Assembly (NCBI GenBank): GCA_964019055.1
Contig: OZ025207.1
Coordinates: 11,994,090-12,058,089, forward strand
From: Anthopleura xanthogrammica
Lineage: Eukaryota; Cnidaria; Anthozoa; Actiniaria; Actiniidae
Length of the DNA: 64,000 nucleotides
Direction of reading: 5' to 3'
A program made the position numbers and the translations under genes. The stretch's first letter is position 1, and every line of letters starts with the position of its first letter. Below the pieces are notes generated by a model that saw only the letters and a program-made list of their open reading frames with translations, had not been told where the DNA came from and searched no databases. Of this stretch, positions 32,933 through 45,694 are shown one piece after another.

Positions 32933-34117
32933 AAAATCCCCCGTAATTGCCCTTTTAAACAAACATACATGAAAACTTTCGTAGCATCATAAGTTATTTG
33001 ATATCCTGTCATCTTCATAATCACTGATTTTTTTTCACCTGTCTCGACAGAATCGAGACATGTAAAATATGCAATAGACTACCATCAATACATAGGCAGA
33101 TAAAGTAAAGGTACATTTCAACCAAACTATAAACTATCTCCATTTACAGCGAAAGTTTCGTTTGTGACTGAGATGTTTACTAGGAATTTGCAATAACTAT
33201 ATTTTTTGAAAGAAAACTTGGCTTTCAATGATTGGAAGACTTTTTGAATTGAATCAGTTTCGCTGTATAGCAAAAAAAGGTGACAACATAACATTGACTG
33301 ACTGGTGGTGTTGGATCAAAACAATGCCAACAGGTCCAGTATCTTTGTAGAATAACGGGTAAAAATTAATAGCCTGTCAATAGTTCAGGTATGATATCAT
33401 CACTAGAATTTTGTCAAATGTTATTTGCTTCAAGACGTTGATATTTTTTCTTAATAATTTTTTTGCCAATTCTACGCCCAAAAAATTTTGACGTGAGTTG
33501 CAATTGCGTTTTTTTTTTTTTTTTGGATACAAGAAAAATGTATTTTGTTCTTGATATTTTTTAACGATGGGAGCTAAATTGTAGTTATAAAGATATAGGT
33601 AGTGGATGGCAAAGTAAAAAAAGAATGAAAGTTATAGAAAAATCTCATTTCAATTTAAAACTGCAATGAGAAAAAAGGTGCTTGAATTAATGACACTATT
33701 GTAAATAAAGAGAAACTGAATAAGAACGAGCAAATGTAACATAGATTAAAAACAACTAAACAAACAACACGATACACAAAAAAGTGAATACTATAAAAAC
33801 AAAACTATTAAAAAAACTCATGTTAATTAATTTTAAAAAGGTTTGAAAATGTCATTTTCTTATTAAAATAAGTGGGACAGTGACAGCTCGATTTCAAGTA
33901 CTTCTAATCATTGAAAAGGAAAAAAACTAGTATATATATAATATGTATGTATAGTAATGTGTGTGTGTGTATTTGTTTATCAATGTTTTAGATTTTAAAT
34001 ATTATCGCACATAAAAACAGTAAGAGTGAAAAAGGATTCAAATCAATCTAGTCAAATTGGACACGCCTGGTGTGTTCTGAGAACAGACAAATCCTATCAA
34101 TTTCAGCGTCCTCTTAC

Positions 34118-34157
34118 CTCTCACTTGTCGCGTTCTTGGAATGACTGACAGGGAACA
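34118..34157 (-). promoter_or_regulatory. Candidate 5' UTR exon 3' end of copy 3
   Basis: Counterpart of 8412-8451: a conserved block (CTCTCACTTGTCGCGTTC on the plus strand) bounded by a GTAAG donor on the minus strand. It lies 1.7 kb upstream of the copy 3 start codon, which has an AG acceptor about 24 bases before the ATG. Conserved sequence continues to about 34230, so the core promoter is probably within 34160-34230. Confidence 0.5.
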
Positions 34158-34622
34158 AGTAGACACGTTGTAAGTGGTTTAGAAACTGTAGGTGACAGGT
34201 TCATGTATTATGTATGAACACTTGTGACAACCATTTCTGTGTGACAACTGCTTTCATCGTCTTTTCCGACATGATTTGGGTCCCGTCTGTCAAATTTATC
34301 ACGATCTGAGCTAGTAAACTTTTGATTGGCAAAAACCAAAAACTCAGACGTCTGGAGGTCATGGTGGTCACAGAAATATGAAAAACGCTCTAAATATTTT
34401 TTAAAGTTGATGATTGGTTATTTGACATGCGTACGAAACAAAGAATATTTTAATCAACATACGATATAGATGGGATGAAATACTTTTGTATCAAAAACAG
34501 TAGTTTTGAAGAAAGTCAAATGCTTTGTTAATGATGTTCCTACAAAGTTAATTGCAATTTTTTGTGTTCGTGAAAGCTAGGTCACAGTCTATTGTATTGT
34601 ATTGTATTTTGCAGTTTGTACG

Positions 34623-34847
34623 TAAAGGCCCGTTCACACGCGCGATTTTTGCAGCGAATTTTTGCTGCGATTTCTGCGGCGATTTTTGAAAATATGATAA
34701 TTTTAACTTATGCTTTTAAAAAGATATTTGTCCAGGTAATCTTGGTGTCTTGAATAAGACTTTACAAGTTAATCCTTTACCATAATTAACAATGACCAAA
34801 ATCGCCGCAGAAATCGCACCTAAAATCGCTGCAAACTAGGGCCTTAA
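34623..34847. repeat. Foldback element upstream of copy 3
   Basis: Ends TAAAGGCCC / GGGCCTTA. Arms are built from GCGATTTTTGCAGCG motifs and their complement. Confidence 0.55.
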
Positions 34848-35529
34848 CTAGGATAGGGTGGGCTTTTCGCTTTGAGCAACCACCATGATCAAAATGAACA
34901 CCGAAACAGATCCAGGTGAGATACTGGCCTTTGCTACTGGCTCTCTTATCACCTGTTTTATGTATGACCAATGGGTACTCCAGACTAGGTCTTGTTTTGA
35001 TCTTTATACGTTTCCGTTATTCTCGACGCCATTTTGTATATTTCAAAACGCGGTTTTCCCCCGTTAGTTTATCGAAGGCGTGGGTCTCAAAGCATGTTAC
35101 GAAAAAACGAGGGCCGAAGGCGCCCGAGCAAGAATAATGTATGTAACCTAGTTTTAATCGTATGGCCGCTAATGCGCCACGGTCGTCGTTAGTTCAACCC
35201 TCAAAGTAACAATCATATATGACCTAAATTGCTTGTTGGGCTTTCATCTGCTTTGAGGACTTTTCTCCGGGTTCTTCGCTTTTCCTCTCCGTAATAAGAC
35301 AACTTCGAATTTCGATTTCCATCCTGGAACGAGTGCCACAGGATTGTGACCCACTGACTATTAAGTGTTGCTATCGTAAACAAGGGCGATGTTCATATAT
35401 TTCATCATAATCACACAATAAGAGTTTAAGTTTTTAAGGACGAGTTTTTAGCTATGGCTTTACGCTCGACGATCACAATAAATAGCAAAGGACGTGTATC
35501 CAGAAGAACCATGTACCAGGGAAACACTG

Positions 35530-35618
35530 ACAATTCCTTTCTCCACGGGTCGGTATCCATTTGATAAGTTGCTTCTCTACAACTCATCAAAAGGATGCCG
35601 ACCCGTGGAGAAAGGAAT
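35530..35618. repeat. Strong short hairpin downstream of copy 4
   Basis: An 89-bp hairpin: left arm TTCCTTTCTCCACGGGTCGG, right arm its near-exact complement, with a small loop at TTGCTTCTCTACAA. The size is like a microRNA precursor or the minimal form of a MITE. It lies 117 bp past the copy 4 stop. Confidence 0.6.
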
Positions 35619-35716
35619 CTAGAATAAAACGTTGATGTTTGTCGGCGGAGTCGCACACTAATTTTATCGCAATTAACTCCACATTCATAAACAACTTCAT
35701 TGATGATTAGTCTTCA

Positions 35717-35722
35717 TTTATT
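35717..35722 (-). promoter_or_regulatory. Polyadenylation signal, copy 4
   Basis: AATAAA on the minus strand, 12 bases past the stop codon of copy 4. Confidence 0.55.
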
Positions 35723-35734
35723 TTCATACTTTCA

Positions 35735-38700
35735 TTAATTTTTTTTGCATTTCGAAGGTGATGCAAGAGTGTATTTGTTGAGGTTTAGCTCATTTTTTAA
35801 ATCACTCCAATTTTTCACATTCCCAGGATTACTGACATCACAAGACTGGGCAAGTTTAGCAATTTCATCCCCCGACAAAATTTTATCCCAGATATTGAGA
35901 CCTGATATCATTCCTGGGAAGTTTTTCGCTCCAAAGCCTCCAAATAGCATCTTTCCTTCTGCCATGGCAACTGCTCTTGGAACCATAAATCGATTGGAGA
36001 TATCATAGTGATCTATGATGCCATCACCATAAAGATTCGTTGCTCCTGAGTTGCTGTCTCGAGTCACGCAGTAATGGTGCCATTTGTTGTCGTCTTTGAA
36101 TTCTGTAGCTCTAAAAGCATGTTTCGAATTTCCGCTGAAAAAAATAGAAGGCATGAAAAGTGTTCTTCAAATCTTCTCGTATAACTTTAACATTGATTCC
36201 AAATAATAAAGAAATAAAGGGGTGTCCCAAGCTCTTTTTCGAGATATTAAGATTTGAATATTCACCAAGCAAAAACTGTCGGAAAGTACGTTTTTCACGT
36301 AATAATTCATAACTCGAAAAACAAAAAGCAACATGGAACAGTATTTTTTCGAAACATCTTCTTTAAACATTAATTTCGAGAAATAACTAAAAAATATTTT
36401 TATGTAAGTAGGAATTATTGGGAATAAGAAATGTAATAATACATGTTGAAGGCTGGCATGGTAATAGACCCTTTGCAGGATCTGGTCACTTGACACAAAT
36501 ACCCAAAACAAATCATTGGCATAATCAGAGAGAGCACCTTATTTCCAATTACATCAAAAAATACTAAAACTCAGCAACAATACTAATTTTAAAGAGCTAA
36601 TTTTTGGGGGGGAATTTGTGTCATGTGCATGAATTCCTGCAAAGAGCCTATTCATTCGGTTTTCGAGCGGACATGCTTGTGGGCTCAAATAGAACATTCA
36701 CTGTAAAGGTCCAACCACATGCAATACGTAGGGGTTTTTTTTGGTATTTTTAGGCAAAATAAATCATGAATAATTCATTAACCATTGGCCGAATTAAGGC
36801 GACCATAAAAGTCACGGTCACGGACCGTGGACCATTATAGCTCGATGGTTTTGTCGTTACTGACATGCGCAGTGAGCCCAAAAAGGCTTGTTTAAGTACG
36901 GCAATAACACGATAAAGATATTAAGACAAATTGGCTATAGTTGAAAATTTTGAAAACCTGTCATTATTTTTTCACGGGTTTTCATGAATTGTGAGACGAC
37001 CATTAATTTTTCATGAGTTTTTTTTTTAAAGAAAAGTATAGAAAACCAAGCCACAGGCTATACTTACTCGAACACCTTAGAAACGCCGAAAATTATTCTC
37101 GGTCCTCTATTTTGAACGCGCGCAGCACCCACATCAAACACGGAATTTGCTGCGCCTTTGTTGGAATATTGTAAAACCTCAAAGTATTTTTTGTGGGGAG
37201 AATCGGAGAAATGAACCCAAAAACAAAGACTGAATTCGCTTAAAGTTGGGAATCCAGCAAGGGCGGAGTTTTCAGTGTCAGGCTTGAATTTCAAATCATA
37301 TGATGCTGTTGAAAAAAAGACATACGCATTAACATAGATATACAGCTATTTCAAAAAGGGTCGGGGAAGGTTTTGTTGCATCCATGTTGTACACCAATCT
37401 TGAAATGTTTTGTAGATCAATGTAAATAATGTCGGCACCGAAGAAAATATGCCGTTAAAACCGCTTGCAGGCAGTTTGTAGGAAAGTTCCATACTTTTGT
37501 GACCTTTCGCTGATTGCATCAAGTATAGTTAGCACGTGCCACCAGCATCTGGTGGCCCGCTTCTGGTGGCCCCTTGGCCGTAACTCTTTAACTCCGTAAC
37601 TCCTTAACAAAGCATGCTAAGGCAACGAAACTTGGTAGGATAGGGGGTTACTTGTCTTGTCAATCATATGACTAAGTGACGCGGTGTTGCGTTACGAACC
37701 ACGTGACTTATAAGCCAAATAATATTGAGTCTGGTCAAATCATCAAACTGCTTACTATTTCTAACCAGTCTTGAACCTTTCGGTGAATTTATAAAACTGC
37801 TTTATTAGCCAGTTGTATAAAGGTAATTTGGCTATCAATCTTATGGACACTAGTACCTACTGATGGTTATTTGTTTAATTCGAATGTTTAATGTGAGGTA
37901 TTCCGTCGTTCACAAAAGAGACCCCACATTTCACATTCAAATAAACAAATAAACAATTACACAATCGCTCATGTTGTAAACATTACACAGCAGGACTAGC
38001 TTACCAGCACAATATTTATCCTTATTTGGTATTTCTCCTGGTGGACACTGGTTCACGCACACATCATTCCTATCTCTGGCATAACGACACTCGTTGCATT
38101 CTGATGCTTTTGGTGCTCCTTGGGAATTGTATTTGCACCCTGAAATAAAGTTAGCTCAATAAGAAAACTTTCTTCTGACACTTTGAAGTTCTGAAAAGCC
38201 GTCTTGCAGTAAAAGTCAGTAGAAAATTTAATTGAACAAAACAAATAGACTGATATAAGAAAGGCATTGATCTTTTACTGCAGTACTAAATCTCACTTTT
38301 ACCAATGAATTAGTGAAATTGCAATTGCTTTGTTCACCTGCTAATGGGGAACAAGCTTCGTGACATCTTTGTACACAATTCGGCTCCTCCTTATCTCTGT
38401 ACGTATCTCCTTTACAGTCTGTTGTGGTCAGCTTACGCGATACGACGTGAGAATCTACGATTTCTACTGGTTCTTCTCCATTACCAAACGAATAAAAGCG
38501 AACATGAATCATTTGATCGTTATCTATCATGGTCAAGTAGACATCTCCACTGTCCGTGGTGCCATGGGACTTGCCATATTCAATGACGGTACTTGTTGGT
38601 GACTCAGTAACACAGACAAAGTATGACTGGTACAAGAGGGCGTCTCCAAGGGCTACAGCATTGGTATTGACCGTAGATACTTTAAGTCGCTGCCCCTGGT

Positions 38701-41700
38701 AGGAAAATGCATTTATTTTTAGATTTTCAATAATTTTGATTTTGACTAGATTCATAATTTTATTTCCGAAATCAAGAGAGTATGAAGTAAGAGAGCACAT
38801 CTCCATGCCCTATGATAATTATTTGAAAATCTATTTTTAGCTCCACACGCAGCCTGGAATATTTTATAATGGGGATTCCTGATTCAGTTCAGGTGGCACG
38901 CGGAGCTAAAAATAGTACTAAATGGTTTTCAATAGACGCATCAAGAGTTCCGCGCTGCTGCTCAATGCGCATGCTCAGGGGATTAAAAAGTGGGATAATA
39001 TTTTGTATAATATGCAATTTGTCGGTATATTTGATTCCGAATTCGCTTAACGGTACGCGATCTTGAATATTTAGTGAAAATTGTACTTGACAAGAAAGAT
39101 ACAACTAAAATATAGCATATTTTACAAATTTTATCCCACTTTTTAATCCCCTGAGCATGCGCATTGAGCAGTAGCGTGGAACTCTTGATGCGTGTATTCA
39201 TTCAATCTTTGAATTCCGAAACCAAGACGAGCAACGTAGAATTCATCTGGCATGCATTCGAATGATCCTGATGATTTTATAATCCATTATGTGGGCCATT
39301 TTTTCCGTTTTGTTTAAGATATGAGTTGAAAAAGAACACATATACCCACAAAACCAGCAGCTAAAATTTCTACAAGTAAAATATTAAGAGAGCGGTTCTT
39401 GCCTAGCCTTACCTTGTATATGCCAACTCCAAATGGTGAAATTTCGACGTAATACCACGTGTCCTTGTTACTTGGAACTGCCGAGAAAACTACATACAGA
39501 GTACTTTTGGAAGAAGCTGTGAAATGAAGACACTTGCCACCACGATCACCTGGGTCAAACCTGAGCCCATTGGACCAATGAACGCTACATGGTATATGTC
39601 CTATCGGGTTTTGAGTTTTACTGGTACCACGTCCCTGGAAAACCTCTTCTACCGGCCATTCAGCGCGAGCAAGCTGTTTACCTTTTAAAAGTTCGCTTAG
39701 CTCAGAAAAGTACCTTTTAGATTCTAAATAATCTGCATTGCTTAGAGTGAGGGTTCCGTCGGCCTCGTTATAAGTCAGGACAAGACCGAATATGGAAATT
39801 TTCTTGTTGCCAAGGTTACTGCTCCCGCCGTTATTAAAACCGTCATAGAGATGGAAGTCGCCATTTTCATTTGTCGTGTACCATTTTCCTTGACTGACAA
39901 AACATAAGCACACAAATAGTTAGTATTTGAACTGAAATAGGTATTTAGGGCAGAAAACATCTTTGTGACCAGCCGATCAATTTCAAGCGATTATTTCGAC
40001 CTAACCCTTTGATTTTAACTCCCATCTAAATCATTAATCCCAAGATGTTTTTTTCAATACCTGTATTGGGCAATCCTTGACATAGACTTTCGGATGCTAA
40101 GACCATATTTGGGTGCAGCACGCAGATCATTCAACATGTCGAAAATCACATGAAAGCGTTTGTTTTGAGTTGTCATCTCCTTCCAAGATGGTCTCTTGGC
40201 TGACGACTGATATCTTGGATCATTACTTTGACAGCCAGCTTCTCCTGCAGGGATACTAAAATCGATTATGGACATCGCGCCCTTGGGAATGAAGAAAGAA
40301 CAAGTTAGCAATGTTAGTTATAAATGATAATTAATCGTTTGTCTCGCAATATGAGGATCATTTGTACAAAGAACAGCGACGTTTCGACTGCAAACTGCTA
40401 GTCTTCATTTCTTTGTCGTTGTCCGCCATTTTGTTTTGTTTTGTTTTAATTTCTCCTGCTCATCCAAGATTGGACGCACAAAGGTGCTTGGGATTGATTC
40501 TTGTTGTCCAAAGCACGATTCGAAATCTCATTAGTAACATTAAGTGATATTAAGTAAATGACACGTGACAGCTTACGCCGATGACCCTGTGGCCGTATAC
40601 GACTGGCTAATCGTTTTTTCTCAGACCACCTGTTGCATGGTGCGTCAAAAGAAGCTTACCAAGAAGCTTACCAAGAAGCTTACCAAGTATTAACCTTACC
40701 TCTTCCATGTAGACTCCAATTGCCCATTTCAAACTCAAACGTTTGCGTTTCAAACTGTACTCCATCTCAGCTCTACTGGCAAACTCACAGTATACACGTT
40801 TTTGGTTTTCAGAATAATAACTTTTCTGAGATGTCTCGTCTAGTGTAAGATTCAATTTATTCTTTTCGCATCCCCAGTCTACGTTTTCGTTTGGAAACAA
40901 ATCATTGGCACGGAAATCTACCAGATCAGTGATAGATCCCATAAAGAACTTGAAGGCCTTTGGGAAGGAAGGAATACTCTGCAACCATTCCTATATACAT
41001 AGAAATGTGATAAATACGAAGCCACGGGTATTTTATATATAGAGACATATAGCTGTTTTCCACTCTACTTTATGACATGCAAATTGAACGTAAAGATCTT
41101 AACATTACCGATCGTTATAAAATAACTGTTATGAATCTCGCATTCTGATTGGCTTGGAGGGCGAGTTTTATAAGAGAACACAGCATGTGCACGTTCTTTA
41201 TATTCTGCTGTTCCGCAGCAGTCCACTATGCCTCATGCTTCTCCTAAAACAATTTTCTCAGCAACTTGTCTCGCAACGTCGTCGCTGCGCTCACTCGTGA
41301 AATGTGTTCATTACTCGAAGATAAACTTCATATCTTCGAGCCAACGTGTAATATATTCTATTCTTTGTTTGCACGTGACGCCATAGCCGCCATTTTGGAT
41401 GACTTTAACAAAAAATTTCTTAATGAATTCTTTTGTTATATCATCCAACATGGCCGCAATGTCTTTTGTTATTTTATTCTCTTGGGAATGATTGCAAACC
41501 ATCAATATATTACTTCTTACTCTCTAAATAACATGCTATTTACCACAAATTCAGGCTTGAATGTAGGTGAATACATATCCGCTATCGCAGCCGCTATTCT
41601 CTGACTTCCTCCTTGCACAACCATAGAGGTAGACATGTAGTTATTTTGTAATTTGGACGAGCTACCAGATTTGACGCTCTTCCTTGTGCTTACGCTCGAA

Positions 41701-44700
41701 AAAAGAGTCTTAAATTCCATCTCACTTTCTTCGGCAAATTCTTCCTTGCTGGCAGTCATGCTTGCCAATTGTGTCTTTCGTAGTTCCAGCTGACCACCAA
41801 ACCTGGCAGACTTGATGTAGTGAGTTCCCCACCGGAAAATGAAGTCCTCTGTTATAATATATAGGTAAAACTCAGTCCTTTCAGTGCCTGACAATATCAT
41901 CAGATCCTCCGATCTTGTTTCTCTATCATTTAATATAATCCTAAAAGCGGCACTTGGATTAAAAATTGATGAAAATTGGAAATGAATTGAAACTTGGTTA
42001 AACTTATCTATATGGCCAAACAACATATTACAGGGGCGTAGCCAGGATTTTGCCCAACCCGTTTTCAGAACATCAACCAAAAACGCGGCAATCAAAAAAA
42101 CGGCCAACAAAGAGGCATTGCAAAGAACTTACGGAATTTTGCTGGAGCACCAGGTGAAAAATAATGCAATGGAAGATCAACGAATTCCCTTAGGAAATTC
42201 CTGCTCAGATCTTGTGGCTTTACCTCGTCTTTAAAGACTTCGTACCTTTATAAAAAGAAATTCAAATCAGTCAGACTTATAATTTATTAGTTAACCTTTG
42301 ATGGAAAATTTCGTAATTGGCAAGCATTCCGACTGGCGTTCGTTTTGGTAGTATGAACAAAGGAAGGTAAAAGTTCCTTGTTAAACACCACTAGAATAAT
42401 TATAGAATGATCTGTACCTATCCACATCGATATCAAAGATGGCAAGATTGCTTTGTGATGCTACGCTTGAAGAAGCTCCCCACGCTTTCTTGACACCAGC
42501 ATAGAATCCAAAGCTGGACCCTGACGTCCCTGATTCTCGCTGTAAATAACTCTGGTATTCAGCTCGTGAGCTAAAGACGGTCATACTTGCTGTTGTATCG
42601 TAGATCCCATGAACGTTCATCGTGTCTGGCACTTGAAAGTCCTCGTAACTACAAATGAAATTGGCGCGGAACGGTTACAGTTCAGAAATGAGAACGCCCT
42701 TTACAACAATTACAGCACGCGCAAGATTTTTTCCTATTTGTGCTACAGGGTTTTTTTAATTTCACTGTTGCTATGGTAACTGATTCAGTATTATCTCAGC
42801 CGTAAGACTGATTAAAAAACTCAAAATAAGATTTTTTTTTCAGTATTCCAAGACTTACGTAGACCCTCCACTACAGCTTCTCTGGATGATACTCATCTTC
42901 CTGGACTCAGGGCTGTATTCTCCACGACCATCAAAACCAACACCAATAAATGCAGCACCATCAATCATGTTCTGGAAAAGCAGACAAAGGAAAAATTATA
43001 TAAATCGTGGGGAAAAAAGAATCTACGGAAGTTTGCAGAAATAATATGCTTCGTCATCTTACAGGTAAACCTAGTTGAATATATAAAAAAATATTTTTTT
43101 CACTTCGAACTGCGTACATTTTCCCTTGATTGTTGTCATTATTTGTTTATCGGTAGAGGTTTAATAATATGGATAAATCTCAGATAAAAAAGATTATAAA
43201 GCGATAACTTACCCTGCATTGGCCAGTTGCCTCCAGAGCATTAAAACAAGGGTCTCCCTTCTTGTAACCAGTCCCCCAGCAGCCATTCATGATCACATTT
43301 CCCATGCCTGATGGGTAATTATACGCTGGAGGAGAATTTTCCTGAAAACTCGAGGGACTTTCATCTGCAACCTTGGCATTAATCTGATATCCCGGTGGTA
43401 CTAGCATATCTTCATTTTTCCATCCCTTTTGTGGTATGATATCCAGCTCAATCTAAGCCAGTAAGGAAACGTTTCGTTTTAGTTATGCTATATTTAATTA
43501 TATATTACTGTCACTGTCACTGTCACTGTCACTGTCACTGTCACTGTCACTGTCACTGTCACTGTCACTGTCACTGTCACTGTCACTGTCACTGTCACTG
43601 TCACTGTCACTGTCACTGTCACTGTCACTGTCACTGTCACTGTCACTGTCACTGTCACTGTCACTGTCACTGTCACTGTCACTGTCACTGTCACTGTCAC
43701 TGTCACTGTCACTGTCACTGTCACTGTCACTGTCACTGTCTTCATCATTATCATTAACCCCGCCACCACCATTCACGACCACCAATGGCTTTCATATAAG
43801 TGTAATATCTATCCAGTATAATACTACCGCGTCGGCCGTTTGTTTTAAGGTTACTTTTCAAGTCTTAATAACTTCATAAAGGGAAATTGTTTGGCATGTT
43901 CGCAATTCAAAAAACTAAAAAAAGACAGTGAAAAAGAACGTCAAATTTGTTCTAAATTATCATGATATCGTATTTCTAAACAATAATAATAATAATATAA
44001 ATAATTGTAAAACAACTCCAAAAACGTATAAAAAGACTTACTTTTTTCTTAAGAAAATTTGAAGCTTTCTCTTGCGCCTCGTTTACGATGTTCAATTGTT
44101 TATCAACCAGTTTTCCCGCCACTTCAATTCCCTTCTCGACCACAGCCTGTTGGATTTGCTCGTTTCCTGCTATTTTTGTCAGCGCACCTGCTACAACCGG
44201 AGCTACCCTTTTCGATCCGGTCACACTTTCAGGAAATTTTGACTTCTGTTCTGAATCCTTTGAAATTGTTTGAATTACTGAAAAACAAGGTAAACATAAA
44301 ATAGAGAATATGAAATTCCTATTGATAAGAAATCTATCGTTCTGACATGGAAGCGAAGCTATTGCTGGCTTTCATAGCTGCCATGTTGGTTAAATTTGAC
44401 AATAAATTAGTAAACTTTTATTCAGAATAAATTTGTACTTTTCGTTATATCATCCAACATGGCAATCGCAAACCATCAATTATGTTTGACAATAGACCTT
44501 TTTTCGAATTCGTAAAATACCGCTGTGTTCCTTGACTACAGATTCACTTACACAGGGGTAGCCTCGATTGTGCGTAAAATATTCATGTGTTCCATTCAAG
44601 GCCCGTGGAATTTCAAAGTGTTTGTATTGTTAAAGTTGTGCATTCTTTACTTTACCGTTGGTATTTGGTGAATATTTGACATTGAACTTAGGCTAACCAT

Positions 44701-45694
44701 GCGTAAATGAATCTGCAGTCAATGAACACAGCGGTATTGTACGAGTTCGAAAAAGGTATATCCCGCCATAAAAATGGAAGTATCAAGGAGTTGTCTTTTA
44801 TTGGCCGACCCAGGAGAAGTTTATTTATGGTCAGGACCTCTAATGTTTTGCTTTCTTATTTTGTTTCTATGCTTTATCAATTCTTTCCAGAGGAGAATAC
44901 TGTACTATCCCATCATGCATTGCGACTGAGTTATAACTTTTTGCCATTTAAATAGCTGCAATGAATATTTTCGAAATTGAAAAAACAATTGTACTTAAGT
45001 AGAGTGTATGTCATACCTTATAGCGATATCTATTTGTTAAATCCTTCAAGAAATTTAGAGATACTCGTCAAAATAATGGAGTAATTTTGAGTAATTTAGG
45101 TTCAGCGCATCAGTCGAACATGTCTTCGTTAAATGCTAAAGCAACACCTAGGTATTAGTATTATTATTAGTAGAAGGATCATCACAAAATCCACATAACC
45201 GTGTTGAAACCAAAGAAAACTATAAGCACGCAAAGGCACTTGGGATAGTACTGGATCCTCCTCTGAGTTCGTTCTAATCATAAAATTATATTAAAATATC
45301 TGGCCCCTTTCTTTTTGCATCAGTAGCTCCTTCGAATATTTTGGACTAATACACCCTTTGCTTCAGAAAGCAGCATGAATCACCTTTTCCAAGCAGATTT
45401 GTTTTCTCTTGTTTCAAATTACTACCAGTTATTTTTGACGAAATGGAATCATTGAAAGCTCCAAGAACACTGCGGCGTAAGGGTGGTTCACTCCGGTTGT
45501 TGTAGTGATTGTTTTTCAAGCCATTGTATTTTACCTCTTCTTTACAATCTAGAAAGAAACGTTGGGAAAGGTTAAAAAAGTATTTTGGAATATATTTTAT
45601 TCAAACATGTTATAAATACAACTCAATACTTACCAGAATATTTCATCATTAGCAGTGTTACCAAGGTAACCGCTATTATCGGAATCTTCAACAT
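35735..45694 (-). CDS. Array copy 4: intact MACPF / FAMeT-like / furin-like / pentraxin-like secreted protein
   Basis: Fifteen exons (5' to 3'): 45634-45694, 45384-45548, 44042-44277, 43213-43452, 42859-42971, 42418-42648, 42133-42245, 41544-41848, 40700-40990, 40061-40281, 39413-39893, 38338-38695, 38005-38139, 37068-37305, 35735-36134. The sum is 3588 nt, 1195 residues. Residue map: signal 1-20; linker 21-75 (unrelated in sequence to copies 1-3 but ending in the shared LLGKG); amphipathic helix 76-154; MACPF 155-585 with [13 protein letters not shown]; small domain 586-659; FAMeT-like segment to 938; cysteine-rich 939-983; pentraxin-like 983-1195. The donor after exon 2 is a weak GTGATT. 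AATAAA overlaps 35717-35722, only 12 bases past the stop. This copy is more divergent and, with copy 5, forms a second subgroup. All frames are open and all splice sites are GT-AG. Confidence 0.9.
36463..36652. mobile_element. TIR element in intron 14 of copy 4
   Basis: 190 bp with inverted ends AATAGACCCTTTGCAGGA / TCCTGCAAAGAGCCTATT. No coding capacity. Confidence 0.6.
38936..39193. repeat. Foldback element in intron 11 of copy 4
   Basis: Arms of about 80 bp (ACGCATCAAGAGTTCC ... AAAAAGTGGGATAA) pair almost perfectly around a ~100-bp loop. Confidence 0.7.
43507..43742. repeat. (CACTGT)n hexanucleotide array
   Basis: About 39 uninterrupted hexamers in intron 3 of copy 4. Confidence 0.95.
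44492..44760. repeat. Foldback element in intron 2 of copy 4
   Basis: Inverted ends CCTTTTTTCGAATTCGTA and TACGAGTTCGAAAAAGG, with internal arms related to those of 12253-12607. Confidence 0.55.

Larger units (their letters stand above)
32386..35734. other. Spacer between copies 3 and 4
   Basis: Contains the conserved leader block of copy 3, two small TIR elements, a short hairpin and a decayed SINE-like stretch (about 35150-35300). No other coding sequence is supported. Confidence 0.6.

Noticed and set aside
32627..32962. Minus-strand open frame of 111 codons upstream of copy 3
   Set aside because: It runs through the hAT-like MITE at 32768-32932 and has no family similarity.
39413..39893. 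ApeC domain (apextrin-type partner of MACPF)
   Set aside because: The cysteine spacing and the tryptophan/glycine motifs of ApeC are absent; the LHFTASS...VVFSAVPS...YVEISPFGV pattern fits a FAMeT-like beta domain better, though only moderately.
43485..43785. Open frames on both strands with Cys-His, Thr-Val and Asp-Ser repeats
   Set aside because: These are translations of the CACTGT hexamer array inside intron 3 of copy 4.
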